Assembly (NCBI GenBank): GCA_964036045.1
Contig: OZ038378.1
Location: 159,720,576-159,784,575, forward strand
Direction of reading: 5' to 3'
Source: Eutreptiella sp. 'Long Island Sound 2002'
Lineage: Eukaryota > Euglenozoa > Euglenophyceae > Eutreptiales > Eutreptiaceae
Length of the DNA stretch: 64,000 nucleotides
Made by a program: the position numbers and the translations under genes. Shown in pieces: positions 10,609-24,051 of this stretch. Numbering within the stretch: position 1 is the first letter of the stretch; each line of letters begins with the position of its first letter. The notes beneath the pieces were generated by a model that did not search any database, was not told where the DNA came from, and worked only from the letters and a program-made list of their open reading frames with translations.

Positions 10609-13600
10609 CCACCAGTTTCCACTTGGTCCCACTTAGTCCCAATTTTCCTCAGTTTTCCCCACCTGTTTCCACTTGGTCCCACTTAGGCCCAATTTTTCCC
10701 AGTTTTCCCCACCCGTTTCCACTTGGTCCCACTTAGTCCGAATTTTCCCCAGTTTTCCCCACCTGTTTCCACTTGGTTCCACTTGGTCCCAATTTTTCCT
10801 AGCTTTCCCCACCTGTTTCCACTTGGTCCCACTTAGTCCCAATTTTTCCCAGTTTTCCCCATCTGTTTCCACTTGGTCCCACTTAGTCCCCGTTTTTCCC
10901 AGTTTTCCCCACCTATTTCCACTTGGTCCCACTTAGTCCCAATTTTTCCCAGTTTTCCCCACCTGTTTCGACTTGGTCCCACTTTGTCCCAATTTTTCCT
11001 AGTTTGCCCCACCTGTTTCCACTTGGTCCCACATAGTCCCAATTTCCCCAGTTTTCCCCACCTGTTTCCACTTGGTCCCACTTAGTCCCAATTTTTGCCA
11101 GTTTTGACCCCCTGTTTCCACTTGGTCCCACTTAGTCCCAATTTTTCCCAGTTTTCCCCACCTGTTTCCGCTTGGTCCCACTTAGTCCCAATTTCCCCAG
11201 TTTCCCCCACCCGTTTCCACTTGGTCCCACTTAGTCCCAATTTTTCCCAGTTTTCCCCACTTGTTTCCATTTGGTTTCACTTAGTCCCCATTTTCCCCAG
11301 TTTTCCCCACCTATTTCCATTTGGTTTCACTTAGTCCCAATTTTCCTCAGTTTTCCCCACCTGTTTCCACTTGGTCCCACTTGGTCCCAATTTTCCCAGT
11401 TTTCCCCACCTGTTTCCACTTGGTCCCACTTAGTCCCAATTTTTCCCAGTTTTCCCACCTGTTTCCACGTGGTCCCACCTGGTCCCAATTTTTGCCAGTT
11501 TTCCCCACCTGTTTCCACTTGGTCCCACTTGTCCCAATTTTTCCTAGTTTTCCCCCCCTGTTTCCACTTGGTCCAACTTAGTACCAATTTTTCCCAGTTT
11601 TCCCCACCTGTTTCCACTTGGTCCAACTTAGGCCCAATTTTTCCCAGCTTTCCCCACCTGTTTCCACTTGGTCCAACTTAGTCCCAATTTTTCCAAGTTT
11701 TCCCCACCCGTTTCTACTTGGGCCCACTTAGTCCCAATTTTCCCAGTTTTCCCCACCTGTTTCCACTTGGTCCCACTTAGTCCCAATTTTCCCCAGTTTT
11801 CCCCACCTGTTTCCACTTGGTCCCACTTAGACCCAATTTTCCTCAGTTTTCCCCACCTGTTTCCACTTGGTCCCACTTAGTCCCAATTTTTCTCAGTTTT
11901 CCCCACCTGTTTCCACTTGGTCCCACTTAGTCCCAATTTTTCCCAGTTTTCCCACCTGTTTCCACTTGGTCCCAATTTTTCCCAGTTTTCCCCACCTGTT
12001 TACACTTGGTCCCACTTGGTCCCAATTGTCCCCAGCTTTCCCCACCTGTTTCCACTTGGTCCAACTTCGTCCCAATTTTTCCCAGTTTTCCCCACCTGTT
12101 TCCACTTGGTCCAACTTAGGCCCAATTTTTCCCAGTTTTCCCCACCTGTTTCCACTTGGTCCAACTTAGTCCCAATTTTTCCAAGTTTTCCCCACCCGTT
12201 TCTACTTGGTCCCACTTAGTCCCAATTTTTCCCAGTTTTCCCCACCAGTTTCCACTTGGTCCCACTTAGTCCCAATCCTTCCCAGTTTTCCCCACCTGTT
12301 TCCACTTGGTCCAACTTAGGCCCAATTTTTCCCAGTTTTCCCCACCCGTTTCCACTTGGTCCCACTTAGTCCGAATTTTCCCCAGTTTTCCCCACCTGTT
12401 TCCACTTGGTTCCACTTGGTCCCAATTTTTCCTAGCTTTCCCCACCTGTTTCCACTTGGTCCCACTTAGTCCCAATTTTTCCCAGTTTCCCCCATCTGTT
12501 TCCACTTGGTCCCACTTAGTCCCCGTTTTTCCCAGTTTTCCCCACCTATTTCCACTTGGTCCCACTTAGTCCCAATTTTTCCCAGTTTTCCCCACCTGTT
12601 TCGACTTGGTCCCACTTTGTCCCAATTTTTCCTAGTTTGCCCCACCTGTTTCCACTTGGTCCCACATAGTCCCAATTTCCCCAGTTTTCCCCACCTGTTT
12701 CCACTTGGTCCCACTTAGTCCCAATTTTTGCCAGTTTTGACCCCCTGTTTCCACTTGGTCCCACTTAGTCCCAATTTTTCCCAGTTTTCCCCACCTGTTT
12801 CCGCTTGGTCCCACTTAGTCCCAATTTTCCCCAGTTTCCCCCACCCGTTTCCACTTGGTCCCACTTAGTCCCAATTTTTCCCAGTTTTCCCCACCTGTTT
12901 CCATTTGGTTTCACTTAGTCCGAATTTTTCCCAGTTTTCCCCACCTATTTCCATTTGGTTTCACTTAGTCCCAATTTTCCTCAATTTTCCCCAGCTGTTT
13001 CCACTTGGTCCCACTTGGTCCCAATTTTCCCAGTTTTCCCCACCTGTTTCCACTTGGTCCCACTTAGTCCCAATTTTTCCCAGTTTTCCCACCTGTTTCC
13101 ACGTGGTCCCACTCAGTCCCAATTTTTGCCAGTTTTCCCCCCCTGTTTCCACTTGGTCCAACTTAGTACCAATTTTTCCTAGTTTTCCCCCCCTGTTTCC
13201 ACTTGGTCCAACTTAGGCCCAATTTTTCCCAGTTTTCCCCACCTGTTTCCACTTGGTCCAACTTAGGCCCAATTTTTCCCAGTTTTCCCCACCTGTTTCC
13301 ACTTGGTCCAACTTAGTCCCAATTTTTCCAAGTTTTCCCCACCCGTTTCTACTTGGGCCCACTTAGTCCCAATTTTCCCAGTTTTCCCCACCTGTTTCCA
13401 CTTGGTCCCACTTAGTCCCAATTTTCCCCAGTTTTCCCCACCTGTTTCCACTTGGTCCCACTTAGACCCAATTTTCCTCAGTTTTCCCCACCTGTTTCCA
13501 CTTGGTCCCACTTAGTCCCAATTTTTCTCAGTTTTCCCCACCTGTTTCCACTTGGTCCCACTTAGTCCCAATTTTTCCCAGTTTTCCCACCTGTTTCCAC

Positions 13601-13870
13601 TTGGTTCCACTTGGTCCCAATTTTTCCCAGTTTTCCCCACCTGTTTACACTTGGTCCCACTTGGTCCCAATTGTCCCCAGCTTTCCCCACCTGTTTCCAC
13701 TTGGTCCAACTTCGTCCCAATTTTTCCCAGTTTTCCCCACCTGTTTCCACTTGGTCCAACTTAGGCCCAATTTTTCCCAGTTTTCCCCACCTGTTTCCAC
13801 TTGGTCCAACTTAGTCCCAATTTTTCCAAGTTTTCCCCACCTGTTTCTACTTGGGCCCACTTAGTCCCAA
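10609..13870 (+). repeat. Tandem duplication, ~1.63-kb HOR unit (two copies)
   Basis: The two copies are about 10609-12241 and 12242-13870, at an offset of 1633 bp. Anchors are the CACCAGTTTCC monomer (10611 and 12244), a TTTCCATTTGGTTTCAC pair of monomers, and a TTTTGACCCCCTG monomer near 11104 and 12737. Small insertions and deletions separate the copies, for example a 10-bp loss near 11969 in copy 1. Confidence 0.85.
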
Positions 13871-15345
13871 TTTTCCCAGTTTTCCCCACCTGTTTCCACT
13901 TGGTCCCACTTAGTCCCAATTTTTCCCAGTTTTCCCCACCTGTTTCCACTTGGTCCAACTTAGTCCCAATTTTTCCTCAGTTTTCCCCACATGTTTCCAC
14001 TTGGTCCCACTTGGTCCCCATTTTCCCCAGTTTTCCCCACCTGTTTCCACTTGGTCCCACTTAGTCCCAATTTTCCCCAGCTTTCCCCACCTGTTTCCAC
14101 TTGGTCCAACTTAGTCCCAATTTTCCCCAGTTTTCCCCATCTGTTTCCACTTGGTCCCACTTAGTCCCAATTTTTCCATTTTTCCCCACCTGTTTCCACG
14201 TGGTCCCACTTAGTCCCAATTTTTCCCAGTTTCCCCACCTGTTTCCACTTGGTCCGACTCGCTCCCAATTTTCCCCAGTTTTCCCCATATGTTTCCACTT
14301 GGTCCCACTTAGTCCCAATTTTTCCATTTTTCGCCACCTGTTTCCACTTGGTCCCACTTAGTCCCAATTTTTCCCAGTTTTCCCCACATGTTTCCACTTG
14401 GTCCCACTTAGTCCCAATTTTTCTCAGTTTTCCCCACCTGTTTCCACTTGGTCCCACTTAGTCCCAATTTTTCTCAGTTTTCCCCACCTGTTTCCACTTG
14501 GTCCCACTTAGTCCCAATTTTTCCCAGTTTTCCCACCTGTTTCCACTTGGTTCCACTTGGTCCCAATTTTTCCCGATTTTCCCCACCTGTTTACACTTGG
14601 TCCCACTTGGTCCCAATTGTCCCCAGCTTTCCCCACCTGTTTCCACTTGGTCCAACTTCGTCCCAATTTTTCCCAGTTTTCCCCACCTGTTTCCACTTGG
14701 TCCAACTTAGGCCCAATTTTTCCCAGTTTTCCCCACCTGTTTCCACTTGGTCCAACTTAGTCCCAATTTTTCCAAGTTTTCCCCACCTGTTTCTACTTGG
14801 GCCCACTTAGTCCCAATTTTCCCAGTTTTCCCCACCTGTTTCCACTTGGTCCCACTTAGTCCCAATTTTTCCCAGTTTTCCCCACCTGTTTCCACTTGGT
14901 CCAACTTAGTCCCAATTTTTCCTCAGTTTTCCCCACATGTTTCCACTTGGTCCCACTTGGTCCCCATTTTCCCCAGTTTTCCCCACCTGTTTCCACTTGG
15001 TCCCACTTAGTCCCAATTTTCCCCAGCTTTCCCCACCTGTTTCCACTTGGTCCAACTTAGTCCCAATTTTCCCCAGTTTTCCCCATCTGTTTCCACTTGG
15101 TCCCACTTAGTCCCAATTTTTCCATTTTTCCCCACCTGTTTCCACGTGGTCCCACTTAGTCCCAATTTTTCCCAGTTTCCCCACCTGTTTCCACTTGGTC
15201 CGACTCGCTCCCAATTTTCCCCAGTTTTCCCATATGTTTCCACTTGGTCCCACTTAGTCCCAATTTTTCCATTTTTCGCCACCTGTTTCCACTTGGTCCC
15301 ACTTAGTCCCAATTTTTCCCAGTTTTCCCCACATGTTTCCACTTG
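13500..15345 (+). repeat. Tandem duplication, ~946-bp HOR unit (two copies)
   Basis: From about 13502 the monomer order is repeated starting at 14448, with a constant offset of 946 bp through at least 14061 to 15007. Shared rare variants include a monomer with CATATG, seen near 14287 and 15232, and TTTTTCCATTTTTC monomers. The first copy overlaps the tail of the 1.63-kb duplication, so exchanges of different register have been laid over one another. Confidence 0.82.
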
Positions 15346-16880
15346 GTCCCACTTGGTCCCAATTTTCCTCAGTTTTCCCCACCTGTTTCCACTTGGTCCA
15401 ACGTAGTCCCAATTTTCCCCAGTTTTCCCCACATGTTCCCACTTGGTCCCACTTAGTCCCCATTTTCCCCAGTTTTCCCCATCTGTTTCCACTTGGTCCC
15501 ACTTAGTCCCAATTTTTCCCAGTTTTCCCCACCTGTTTCCAGTTGGTCCCACTTAGTCCCAATTTCCCTAGTTTTCCCCACCTGTTTCCACTTGGTCCCA
15601 CTTGGTCCCAATTTTTCCCAGTTTCCCCACCTGTTTCCACTTGGGTCCCACTCAGGCCCAATTTTTCCCAGTTTTCGCCACCTGTTTCCACTTGGTCCCA
15701 CTTGGTCCCAATTTTCCCCAGCTTTCCCCACCTGTTTCCACTTGGTCCCACTTAGTCCCCGTTTTTCCCAGTTTTCCCCACCTGTTTCCACTTGGTCCCA
15801 CTTAGTCCCAATTTTCCCCAGGTTTCCCCACCTGTTTCCACTTGGTCCCACTTAGTCCCAATTTTTCCCAGGTTTCCCCACCTGTTTCCACTTGGTCCCA
15901 CTTGGTCCCAATTTTTCCCAGTTTTCCCCACCTGTTTCCACTTGGTCCTACTTAGTCCCAATTTTCCCCCGCTTTCCCCACCTGTTTCCACTTGGTCCCA
16001 CTTAGTCCCAATTTCTCCCAATTTTCCCCACCCGTTTCCACTTGGTCCCACTTAGTCCCAATTTTCCCAGGTTTCCCACCTGTTTCCACTTAGTCCCAAT
16101 TTTTCCCAGTTTTCCCCACCTGTTTCCACTTGGTCCAAGTTAGTCCCAATTTTCCCCAGTTTTCCCCACCTGTTTCCACTTGGTCCCACTTAGTCCCAAT
16201 TTTTCCCAGTTTTCCCCACCTGTTTCCACTTGGTCCCACTTAGTCCCAATTTTACCCAGGTTTCCCCACCCGTTTCCACTTGGTCCCACTTAGTCCCCGT
16301 TTTTCCCAGTTTTCCCACCTGTTACCACTTGGTCCCACTTAGTCCCAATTTTTCCCAGTTTTCCCCACCTGTTTCCACTTGGTCCCACTTAGTCCCAATT
16401 TTTCCCAGTTTTCCCCACCTGTTTCCACTTGGTCCCAATTTTACCCAGGTTTCCCCACCTGTTTCCACTTGGTCCCACTTAGTCCCAACTTTTCCAAGTT
16501 TTCCCCACCCGTTTCCACTTGGTCCCACCTAGTCCCAATTTTTCCCAGTTTTCCCCACCTGTTTCCACTTGGTCCCACTTAGTCCCAATTTTACCCAGGT
16601 TTCCCCACCTGTTTCCACTTGCCCACTTGGTCCCAATTTTTCCCAGTTTTCCCCACCTGTTTCCACTTGGTCCCACTTAGTCCCAATTTTTCCCAGTTTT
16701 CCCCCACTGTTTCCACTTGGTCCCACTTGGTCCCCATTTTCCCCCAGTTTTCCCCACCTGTTTCCACTTGGTCCCACTTAGTCCCAATTTTTCCCAGTTT
16801 TCCCCACCTGTTTCCACTTGGTCCCACTTAGGCCCAATTTTCCGAGTTTTCCCCACCTGTTTCCACTTGGTCCCACTTAG
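15240..16880 (+). repeat. Distant copy of the 3.3-4.9 kb region, with deleted monomers
   Basis: Matches 3.28-4.9 kb at an offset of about 11962 bp (the TTTCCCTAGT monomer at 3601 and 15563), changing to about 11988 bp downstream. Short monomers cluster here: 10-bp losses near 16085 and 16435, and a 2-bp loss near 16620. This is the most length-irregular stretch of the window and may mark old exchange points. Confidence 0.75.
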
Positions 16881-19800
16881 TCCCAATTTTTCTCAGTTTT
16901 CCCCACCTGTTTCCACTTGGTCCCACTTAGTCCCAATTTTTCCCAGTTTTCCCCATCTGTTTCCACTTGGTCCAACTTAGTCCCAATTTTCACCAGTTTT
17001 CCCCATCTGTTTCCACTTGGTCCCACTTGGTCCCCATTTTCCCCAGTTTTCCCCACCTGTTTCCACTTGGTCCCACTTAGTCCCAATTTTTCCCGGCTTG
17101 CCCCACCTGTTTCCACTTGGTCCGACTATGTCCCAATTTTCCCCAGTTTTCCCCATCTGTTCCCACTTGGTCCCACTTAGTCCCAACTTTTCCCAGTTTT
17201 CCGCACCTGTTTCCACTTGGTCCCACTTAGTCCCAATTTTCCCAATTTTCCCCACATGTTTCCACTTGGTCCCACTTAGTCCCAATTTTTCCCCGTTTTC
17301 CCCATCTGTTTCCACTTGGTCCAACTTAGTCCCAATTTTTCCCAGTTCTCCCCATCTGTTTCCACTTGGTCCCACTTAGTCCCAATTTTTCCCAGCTTGC
17401 CCCACATGTTTCCACTTGGTCCGACTCAGTCCCAATTTTCCCCAGTTTTCCCCATCTGTTTCCACTTGGTCCAACGTAGTCCCAATTTTTCCCAGTTTTC
17501 CCCACCTGTTTCCACTTGGTCCCACTTAGTCCCAATTTTTCCCAGCTTTCCCCACCTGTTTCCACGTGCTCCCACTTGGTCCCCATTTTCCCCAGTTTTC
17601 CCCATCTGTTTCCACTTGGTCCCATTTAGTCCCAATTTTTCCCAGTTTTCCCCACCTGTTTCCACTTGGTCCGACTCGATCCCAATTTTCCCCAGTTTTC
17701 CCCATCTGTTTCCACTTGGTCCAACGTAGTCCCAATTTTCCCCAGTTTTCCCCACCCGTTTCCACGTGGTCCCACTTAGTCCCAATTTTTCCCAGCTTTC
17801 CCCACCTGTTTCCACTTGGTCCCACTTAGTCTCAATTTTTCCCAGCTTTCCCCACCTGTTTCCACGTGGTCCCACTTAGTCCCCATTTTCCCCAGTTTTC
17901 CCCATCTGTTTCCACTTGGTCCCACTTAGTCCCAATTTTTCCCAGTTTTCCCCACCTCTTTCCACTTGGTCCCACTTGGTCCCAATTTTCCCCAGTTTTC
18001 CCCACCTGTTTCCACTTGGTCCCACTTGGTCCCAATTTTTCCCAGTTTTCCCCACCTGTTTCCACTTGGTCCCACTTAGGCCCAATTTTTCCCAGTTTTC
18101 CCCACCTGTTTCCACTTGGTCCCACTTGGTCCCAATTTTCGCCAGCTTTCCCCACCTGTTTCCACTTGGTCCAACTTAGTCCCAATTTTCCCCAGTTTTC
18201 CCCACTTGTTTCCACTTGGTCCCACTTAGTCCCAATGTGTCCCAGCTTTCCCCGCCTGTTTCCACTTGGTCCCACTTAGTCCCAATTTCTCCCAATTTTC
18301 TTCACCCGTTTCCACTTGGTCCCACTTAGTCCCCATTTTCCCCAGTTTTCCCCACCTGTTTCCACTTGGTCCCACTTGGTCCCAATTTTTCCCAGTTTTC
18401 CCCACCTGTTTCCACTTGGTCCCACTGGGTCCCAATTTCCCCCAGTTTTCCCCCCCTGTTTCCACTTGGTCCCACTTGGTCCCCATTTTCCCCAGTTTTC
18501 CCCACCTGTTTCCACTTGGTCCCACTTAGTCCCAATTTTTCCCGGCTTGCCCCACCTGTTTCCACTTGGTCCGACTCGGTCCCAATTTTCCCCAGTTTTC
18601 CCCATCTGTTTCCACTTGGTCCCACTTAGTCCCAACTTTTCCCAGTTTTCCGCACCCGTTTCCACTTGGTCCCACTTAGTCCCAATTTTTCCCCATTTTC
18701 CCCACATGTTTCCACTTGGTCCCACTTAGTCCCAATTTTTCCCCGTTTTCCCCATCTGTTTCCACTTGGTCCAACTTAGTCCCAATTTTTCCCAGTTCTC
18801 CCCATCTGTTTCCACTTGGTCCCACTTAGTCCCAATTTTTCCCAGCTTGCCCCACCTGTTTCCACTTGGTCCGACTCAGTCCCAATTTTCCCCAGTTTTC
18901 CCCATCTGTTTCCACTTGGTCCAACGTAGTCCCAATTTTTCCCAGTTTTCCCCACCTGTTTCCACTTGGTCCCACTTAGTCCCAATTTTTCCCAGCTTTC
19001 CCCACCTGTTTCCACGTGCTCCCACTTGGTCCCCATTTTCCCCAGTTTTCCCCATCTGTTTCCACTTGGTCCCATTTAGTCTCAATTTTTCCCAGCTTTC
19101 CCCACCTGTTTCCACGTGGTCCCACTTAGTCCCCATTTTCCCCAGTTTTCCCCATCTGTTTCCACTTGGTCCCACTTAGTCCCAATTTTTCCCAGTTTTC
19201 CCCACCTCTTTCCACTTGGTCCCACTTGGTCCCAATTTTCCCCAGTTTTCCCCACCTGTTTCCACTTGGTCCCACTTGGTCCCAATTTTTCCCAGTTTCC
19301 CCACCTGTTTCCACTTGGTCCCACTTAGGCCCAATTTTTCCCAGTTTTCCCCACCTGTTTCCACTTGGTCCCACTTGGTCCCAATTTTCGCCAGCTTTCC
19401 CCACCTGTTTCCACTTGGTCCAACTTAGTCCCAATTTTCCCCAGTTTTCCCCACTTGTTTCCACTTGGTCCCACTTAGTCCCAATGTTTCCCAGCTTTCC
19501 CCGCCTGTTTCCACTTGGTCCCACTTAGTCCCAATTTCTCCCAATTTTCTTCACCCGTTTCCACTTGGTCCCACTTAGTCCCCATTTTCCCCAGTTTTCC
19601 CCACCTGTTTCCACTTGGTCCCACTTGGTCCCAATTTTTCCCAGTTTTCCCCACCTGTTTCCACTTGGTCCCACTGGGTCCCAATTTCCCCCAGTTTCCC
19701 CCCCCTGTTTCCACTTGGTCCCACTTGGTCCCCATTTTCCCCAGTTTTCCCCACCTGTTTCCACTTGGTCCCACTTAGTCCCAATTTTTCCCGGCTTGCC

Positions 19801-21900
19801 CCACCTGTTTCCACTTGGTCCGACTCGGTCCCAATTTTCCCCAGTTTTCCCCATCTGTTTCCACTTGGTCCCACTTAGTCCCAACTTTTCCCAGTTTTCC
19901 GCACCCGTTTCCACTTGGTCCCACTTAGTCCCAATTTTTCCCCAATTTTCCCCACATGTTTCCACTTGGTCCCACTTAGTCCCAATTTTTCCCGTTTTCC
20001 CCATCTGTTTCCACTTGGTCCAACTTAGTCCCAATTTTTCCCAGTTCTCCCCATCTGTTTCCACTTGGTCCCACTTAGTCCCAATTTTTCCCAGCTTGCC
20101 CCACCTGTTTCCACTTGGTCCGACTCAGTCCCAATTTTCCCCAGTTTTCCCCATCTGTTTCCACTTGGTCCAACGTAGTCCCAATTTTTCCCAGTTTTCC
20201 CCACCTGTTTCCACTTGGTCCCACTTAGTCCCAATTTTTCCCAGCTTTCCCCACCTGTTTCCACGTGCTCCCACTTGGTCCCCATTTTCCCCAGTTTTCC
20301 CCATCTGTTTCCACTTGGTCCCATTTAGTCCCAATTTTTCCCAGTTTTCCCCACCTGTTTCCACTTGGTCCGACTCGGTCCCAATTTTCCCCAGTTTTCC
20401 CCACCCGTTTCCACTTGGTCCCACTTAGTCCCAATTTTTCGCAGTTTTCCCCACCTGTTTCCACTTGGTCCCACTTAGTCCCAATTTTACCCAGGTTTCC
20501 CCACCTGTTTCCACTTGGTCCCACTTGGTCCCAATTTTTCCCAGTTTTCCCCACCTGTTTCCACTTGGTCCCACTTAGTCCCAATTTTTCCCAGTTTTCC
20601 CCACCTGTTTCCACTTGGTCCCACTTGGTCCCCATTTTCCCCAGTTTTCCCCACCTGTTTCCACTTGGTCCCACTTAGTCCCAATTTTTCCCAGTTTTCC
20701 CCACCTGTTTCCACTTGGTCCCACTTAGTCCCAATTTTTCCCAGTTTTCCCCACCTGTTTCCACTTGGTCCCACTTGGTCCCCATTTTCCCCAGTTTTCC
20801 CCACCTGTTTCCACTTGGTCCCACTTAGTCCCAATTTTTCCCAGTTTTCCCCACCTGTTTCCACTTGGTCCCACTTAGGCCCAATTTTTCCGAGTTTTCC
20901 CCACCTGTTTCCACTTGGTCCCACTTAGTCCCAATTTTTCTCAGTTTTCCCCACCTGTTTCCACTTGGTCCCACTTAGTCCGAATTTTTCCCGGCTTGCC
21001 CCACCTGTTTCCACTTGGTCCAACTTAGTCCCAATTTTCACCAGTTTTCCCCATCTGTTTCCACTTGGTCCCACTTGGTCCCCATTTTCCCCAGTTTTCC
21101 CCACCTGTTTCCACTTGGTCCCACTTAGTCCCAATTTTTCCCGGCTTGCCCCACCTGTTTCCACTTGGTCCGACTCGGTCCCAATTTTCCCCAGTTTTCC
21201 CCATCTGTTTCCACTTGGTCCCACTTAGTCCCAACTTTTCCCAGTTTTCCGCACCTGTTTCCACTTGGTCCCACTTAGTCCCAATTTCCCCAATTTTCCC
21301 CACATGTTTCCACTTGGTCCCACTTAGTCCCAATTTTTCCCCGTTTTCCCCATCTGTTTCCACTTGGTCCAACTTAGTCCCAATTTTTCCCAGTTCTCCC
21401 CATCTGTTTCCACTTGGTCCCACTTAGTCCCAATTTTTCCCAGCTTGCCCCACCCGTTTCCACTTGGTCCGACTCAGTCCCAATTTTCCCCAGTTTTCCC
21501 CATCTGTTTCCACTTGGTCCAACGTAGTCCCAATTTTTCCCAGTTTTCCCCACCTGTTTCCACTTGGTCCCACTTAGTCCCAATTTTTCCCAGCTTTCCC
21601 CACCTGTTTCCACGTGCTCCCACTTGGTCCCCATTTTCCCCAGTTTTCCCCATCTGTTTCCACTTGGTCCCATTTAGTCCCAATTTTTCCCAGTTTTCCC
21701 CACCTGTTTCCACTTGGTCCGACTCGGTCCCAATTTTCCCCAGTTTTCCCCATCTGTTTCCACGTGGTCCAACGTAGTCCCAATTTTCCCCAGTTTTCCC
21801 CACCTGTTTCCACGTGGTCCCACTTAGTCCCAATTTTTCCCAGCTTTCCCCACCTGTTTCCACTTGGTCCCACTTAGTCTCAATTTTTCCCAGCTTTCCC
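16880..21900 (+). repeat. HOR domain with 1.25-1.45-kb spacing (four copies)
   Basis: The CTCCCCATCTG marker recurs at 17348, 18798, 20047 and 21396, giving spacings of 1450, 1249 and 1349 bp. The same marker occurs singly at 5361. The CCCGGCTTGCC marker follows the same rhythm at 17092, 18541, 19790 and 21140. Spacings differ by 100-200 bp, so copies have gained or lost whole groups of monomers. Confidence 0.85.
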
Positions 21901-23720
21901 CACGTGTTTCCACGTGGTCCCACTTAGTCCCCATTTTCCCCAGTTTTCCCCATCTGTTTCCACTTGGTCCCACTTAGTCCCAATTTTTCCCAGTTTTCCC
22001 CACCTGTTTCCACTTGGTCCCACTTGGTCCCAATTTTCCCCAGTTTTCCCCACCTGTTTCCACTTGGTCCCACTTGGTCCCAATTTTTCCCAGTTTTCCC
22101 CACCTGTTTCCACTTGGTCCCACTTAGGCCCAATTTTTCCCAGTTTTCCCCACCTGTTTCCACTTGGTCCCACTTGGTCCCAATTTTCGCCAGCTTTCCC
22201 CACCTGTTTCCACTTGGTCCAACTTAGTCCCAATTTTCCCCAGTTTTCCCCACCTGTTTCCACTTGGTCCCACTTAGTCCCAATGTTTCCCAGCTTTCCC
22301 CGCCTGTTTCCACTTGGTCCCACTTAGTCCCAATTTCTCCCAATTTTCTTCACCCGTTTCCACTTGGTCCCACTTAGTCCCCATTTTCCCCAGTTTTCCC
22401 CACCTGTTTCCACTTGGTCCCACTTGGTCCCAATTTTTCCCAGTTTTCCCCACCTGTTTCCACTTGGTCCCACTTAGGCCCAATTTTTCCCAGTTTTCCC
22501 CACCTGTTTCCACTTGGTCCCACTTAGTCCCAATTTTTCCCAGCTTTCCCCACCTGTTTCCACGTGGTCCCACTTAGTCCCCATTTTCCCCAGTTTTCCC
22601 CATCGGTTTTCACTTGGTCCCACTTAGTCCCAACTTTTCCCAGTTTTCCCCACCTGTTTCCACTTGGTCCCATTTGGTCCGAATTTTTCCCAGTTTTCCC
22701 CACCTGTTTCCACTTGGTCCCAATCAGGCCCAATTTTTCCCGGTTTTCCCCACCTGTTTCCACTTGGTCCCACTTGGTCCCAATTTTCCCCAGCTTTCCC
22801 CACCTGTTTCCACTTGGTCCCACTTAGTCCCATTTTTCCCCAGTTTTCCCCACCTGTTTCCACTTGGTCCCACTTAGTCCCAATGTTTCCCAGCTTTCCC
22901 CACCTGTTTCCACTTGGTCCCACTTAGTCCCAATTTTCCCCAGTTTTCCCCACCTGTTTCCACTTGGTCCCACTTGGTCCCAATTTTTCCCAGTTTTCCC
23001 CACCTGTTTCCACTTGGTCCCACTTAGGCCCAATTTTTCCCAGTTTTCCCCACCTGTTTCCACTTGGTCCCACTTGGTCCCAATTTTCCCCAGCTTTCCC
23101 CACCTGTTTCCACTTGGTCCAACTTAGCCCCAATTTTCCCCAGTTTTCCCCACCTGTTTCAACTTGGTCCCACTTAGTCCCAATGTTTCCCAGCTTTCCC
23201 CACCTGTTTCCACTTGGTCCCACTTAGTCCCAAATTCTCCCAATTTTCTTCACCCGTTTCCACTTGGTCCCACTTAGTCCCCATTTTCCCCAGTTTTCCC
23301 CACCTGTTTCCACTTGGTCCCACTTGGTCCCAATTTTTCCCAGCTTTCCCCACCTGTTTCCACTTGGTCCCACTGGGTCCCAATTTCCCCCAGTTTTCCC
23401 CCCCTATTTCCACTTGGTCCCACTTGGTCCCAATTTTTCCCAGTTTTCCCCACCTGTTTCCACTTGGTCCCACTTAGGCCCAATTTTTCCCAGTTTTCCC
23501 CACCTGTTTCCACTTGGTCCCACTTAGTCCCAATTTTTCCCAGCTTTCCCCACTTGTTTCCACGTGGTCCCACTTGGTCCCAATTTTTCCCAGTTTTCCC
23601 CACCTGTTTCCACTTGGTCCCACTTAGGCCCAATTTTTCCCAGTTTTCCCCACCTGTTTCCACTTGGTCCCACTTGGTCCCAATTTTCCCCAGCTTGCCC
23701 CACCTGTTTCCACTTGTTCC
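20400..23720 (+). repeat. Segmental block P, copy 2
   Basis: Near-identical order of variant monomers to 4.55-7.73 kb. The offset changes from 15836 to 16036 and then 15986 bp. The first change means about 200 bp (four monomers) extra in this copy near 20.7 kb; the second means one monomer fewer. The overlap with the 1.25-1.45-kb domain shows that this block is the last member of that domain plus 1.8 kb more. Confidence 0.8.
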
Positions 23721-24051
23721 AACTTAGTCCCAATGTTTCCCAGCTTTCCCCACCTGTTTCCACTTGGTCCCACTTAGTCCCAATTTCTCCCAATTTTCTT
23801 CACCCGTTTCCACTTGGTCCCACTTAGTCCCCATTTTCCCCAATTTTCCCCACCTGTTTCCACTTGGTCCCACTTGGTCCCAATTTTCCCCAGTTTTCCC
23901 CACCTGTTTCCACTTGGTCCCACTGGGTCCCAATTTCCCCCAGTTTTCCCCCCCTGTTTCCACTTGGTCCCACTTGGTCCAAATTTTTCCCAGTTTTCCC
24001 CACCTGTTTCCACTTGGTCCCACTTAGGCCCAATTTTTCCAAGTTTTCCCC
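23170..24051 (+). repeat. Left inverted-repeat arm, just outside the inversion
   Basis: The monomer order of this stretch reappears in reverse complement inside segment II at about 28226-29155. Paired coordinates sum to 52326 for 23174-23727, then to 52276 for 23764 onwards, so there is one 50-bp step. It also reappears at about 25.87-26.8 kb. A run with C-rich variants at 23371-23410 pairs with 28921-28960 with one difference in the part I compared base by base. Confidence 0.8.

Larger units (their letters stand above)
1..24051 (+). repeat. Satellite array segment I, 50-bp monomers, C/T-rich strand on +
   Basis: Unbroken head-to-tail array of roughly 480 monomers. The dominant period is 50 bp, with occasional 40-, 49- and other off-length units. 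The consensus is five 10-bp blocks: TCCCAATTTT, then TCCCAGTTTT, then CCCCACCTGT, then TTCCACTTGG, then TCCCACTTAG. Common variants are A or G at monomer position 49, T or C at position 11, C or A at position 43, G or A at position 16, and CCTGT, CCCGT, ATGT or TCTGT near position 26-30. No non-satellite sequence was seen. The array begins before the window and ends at an inversion breakpoint. Strand here means the orientation of this consensus. Confidence 0.98.
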
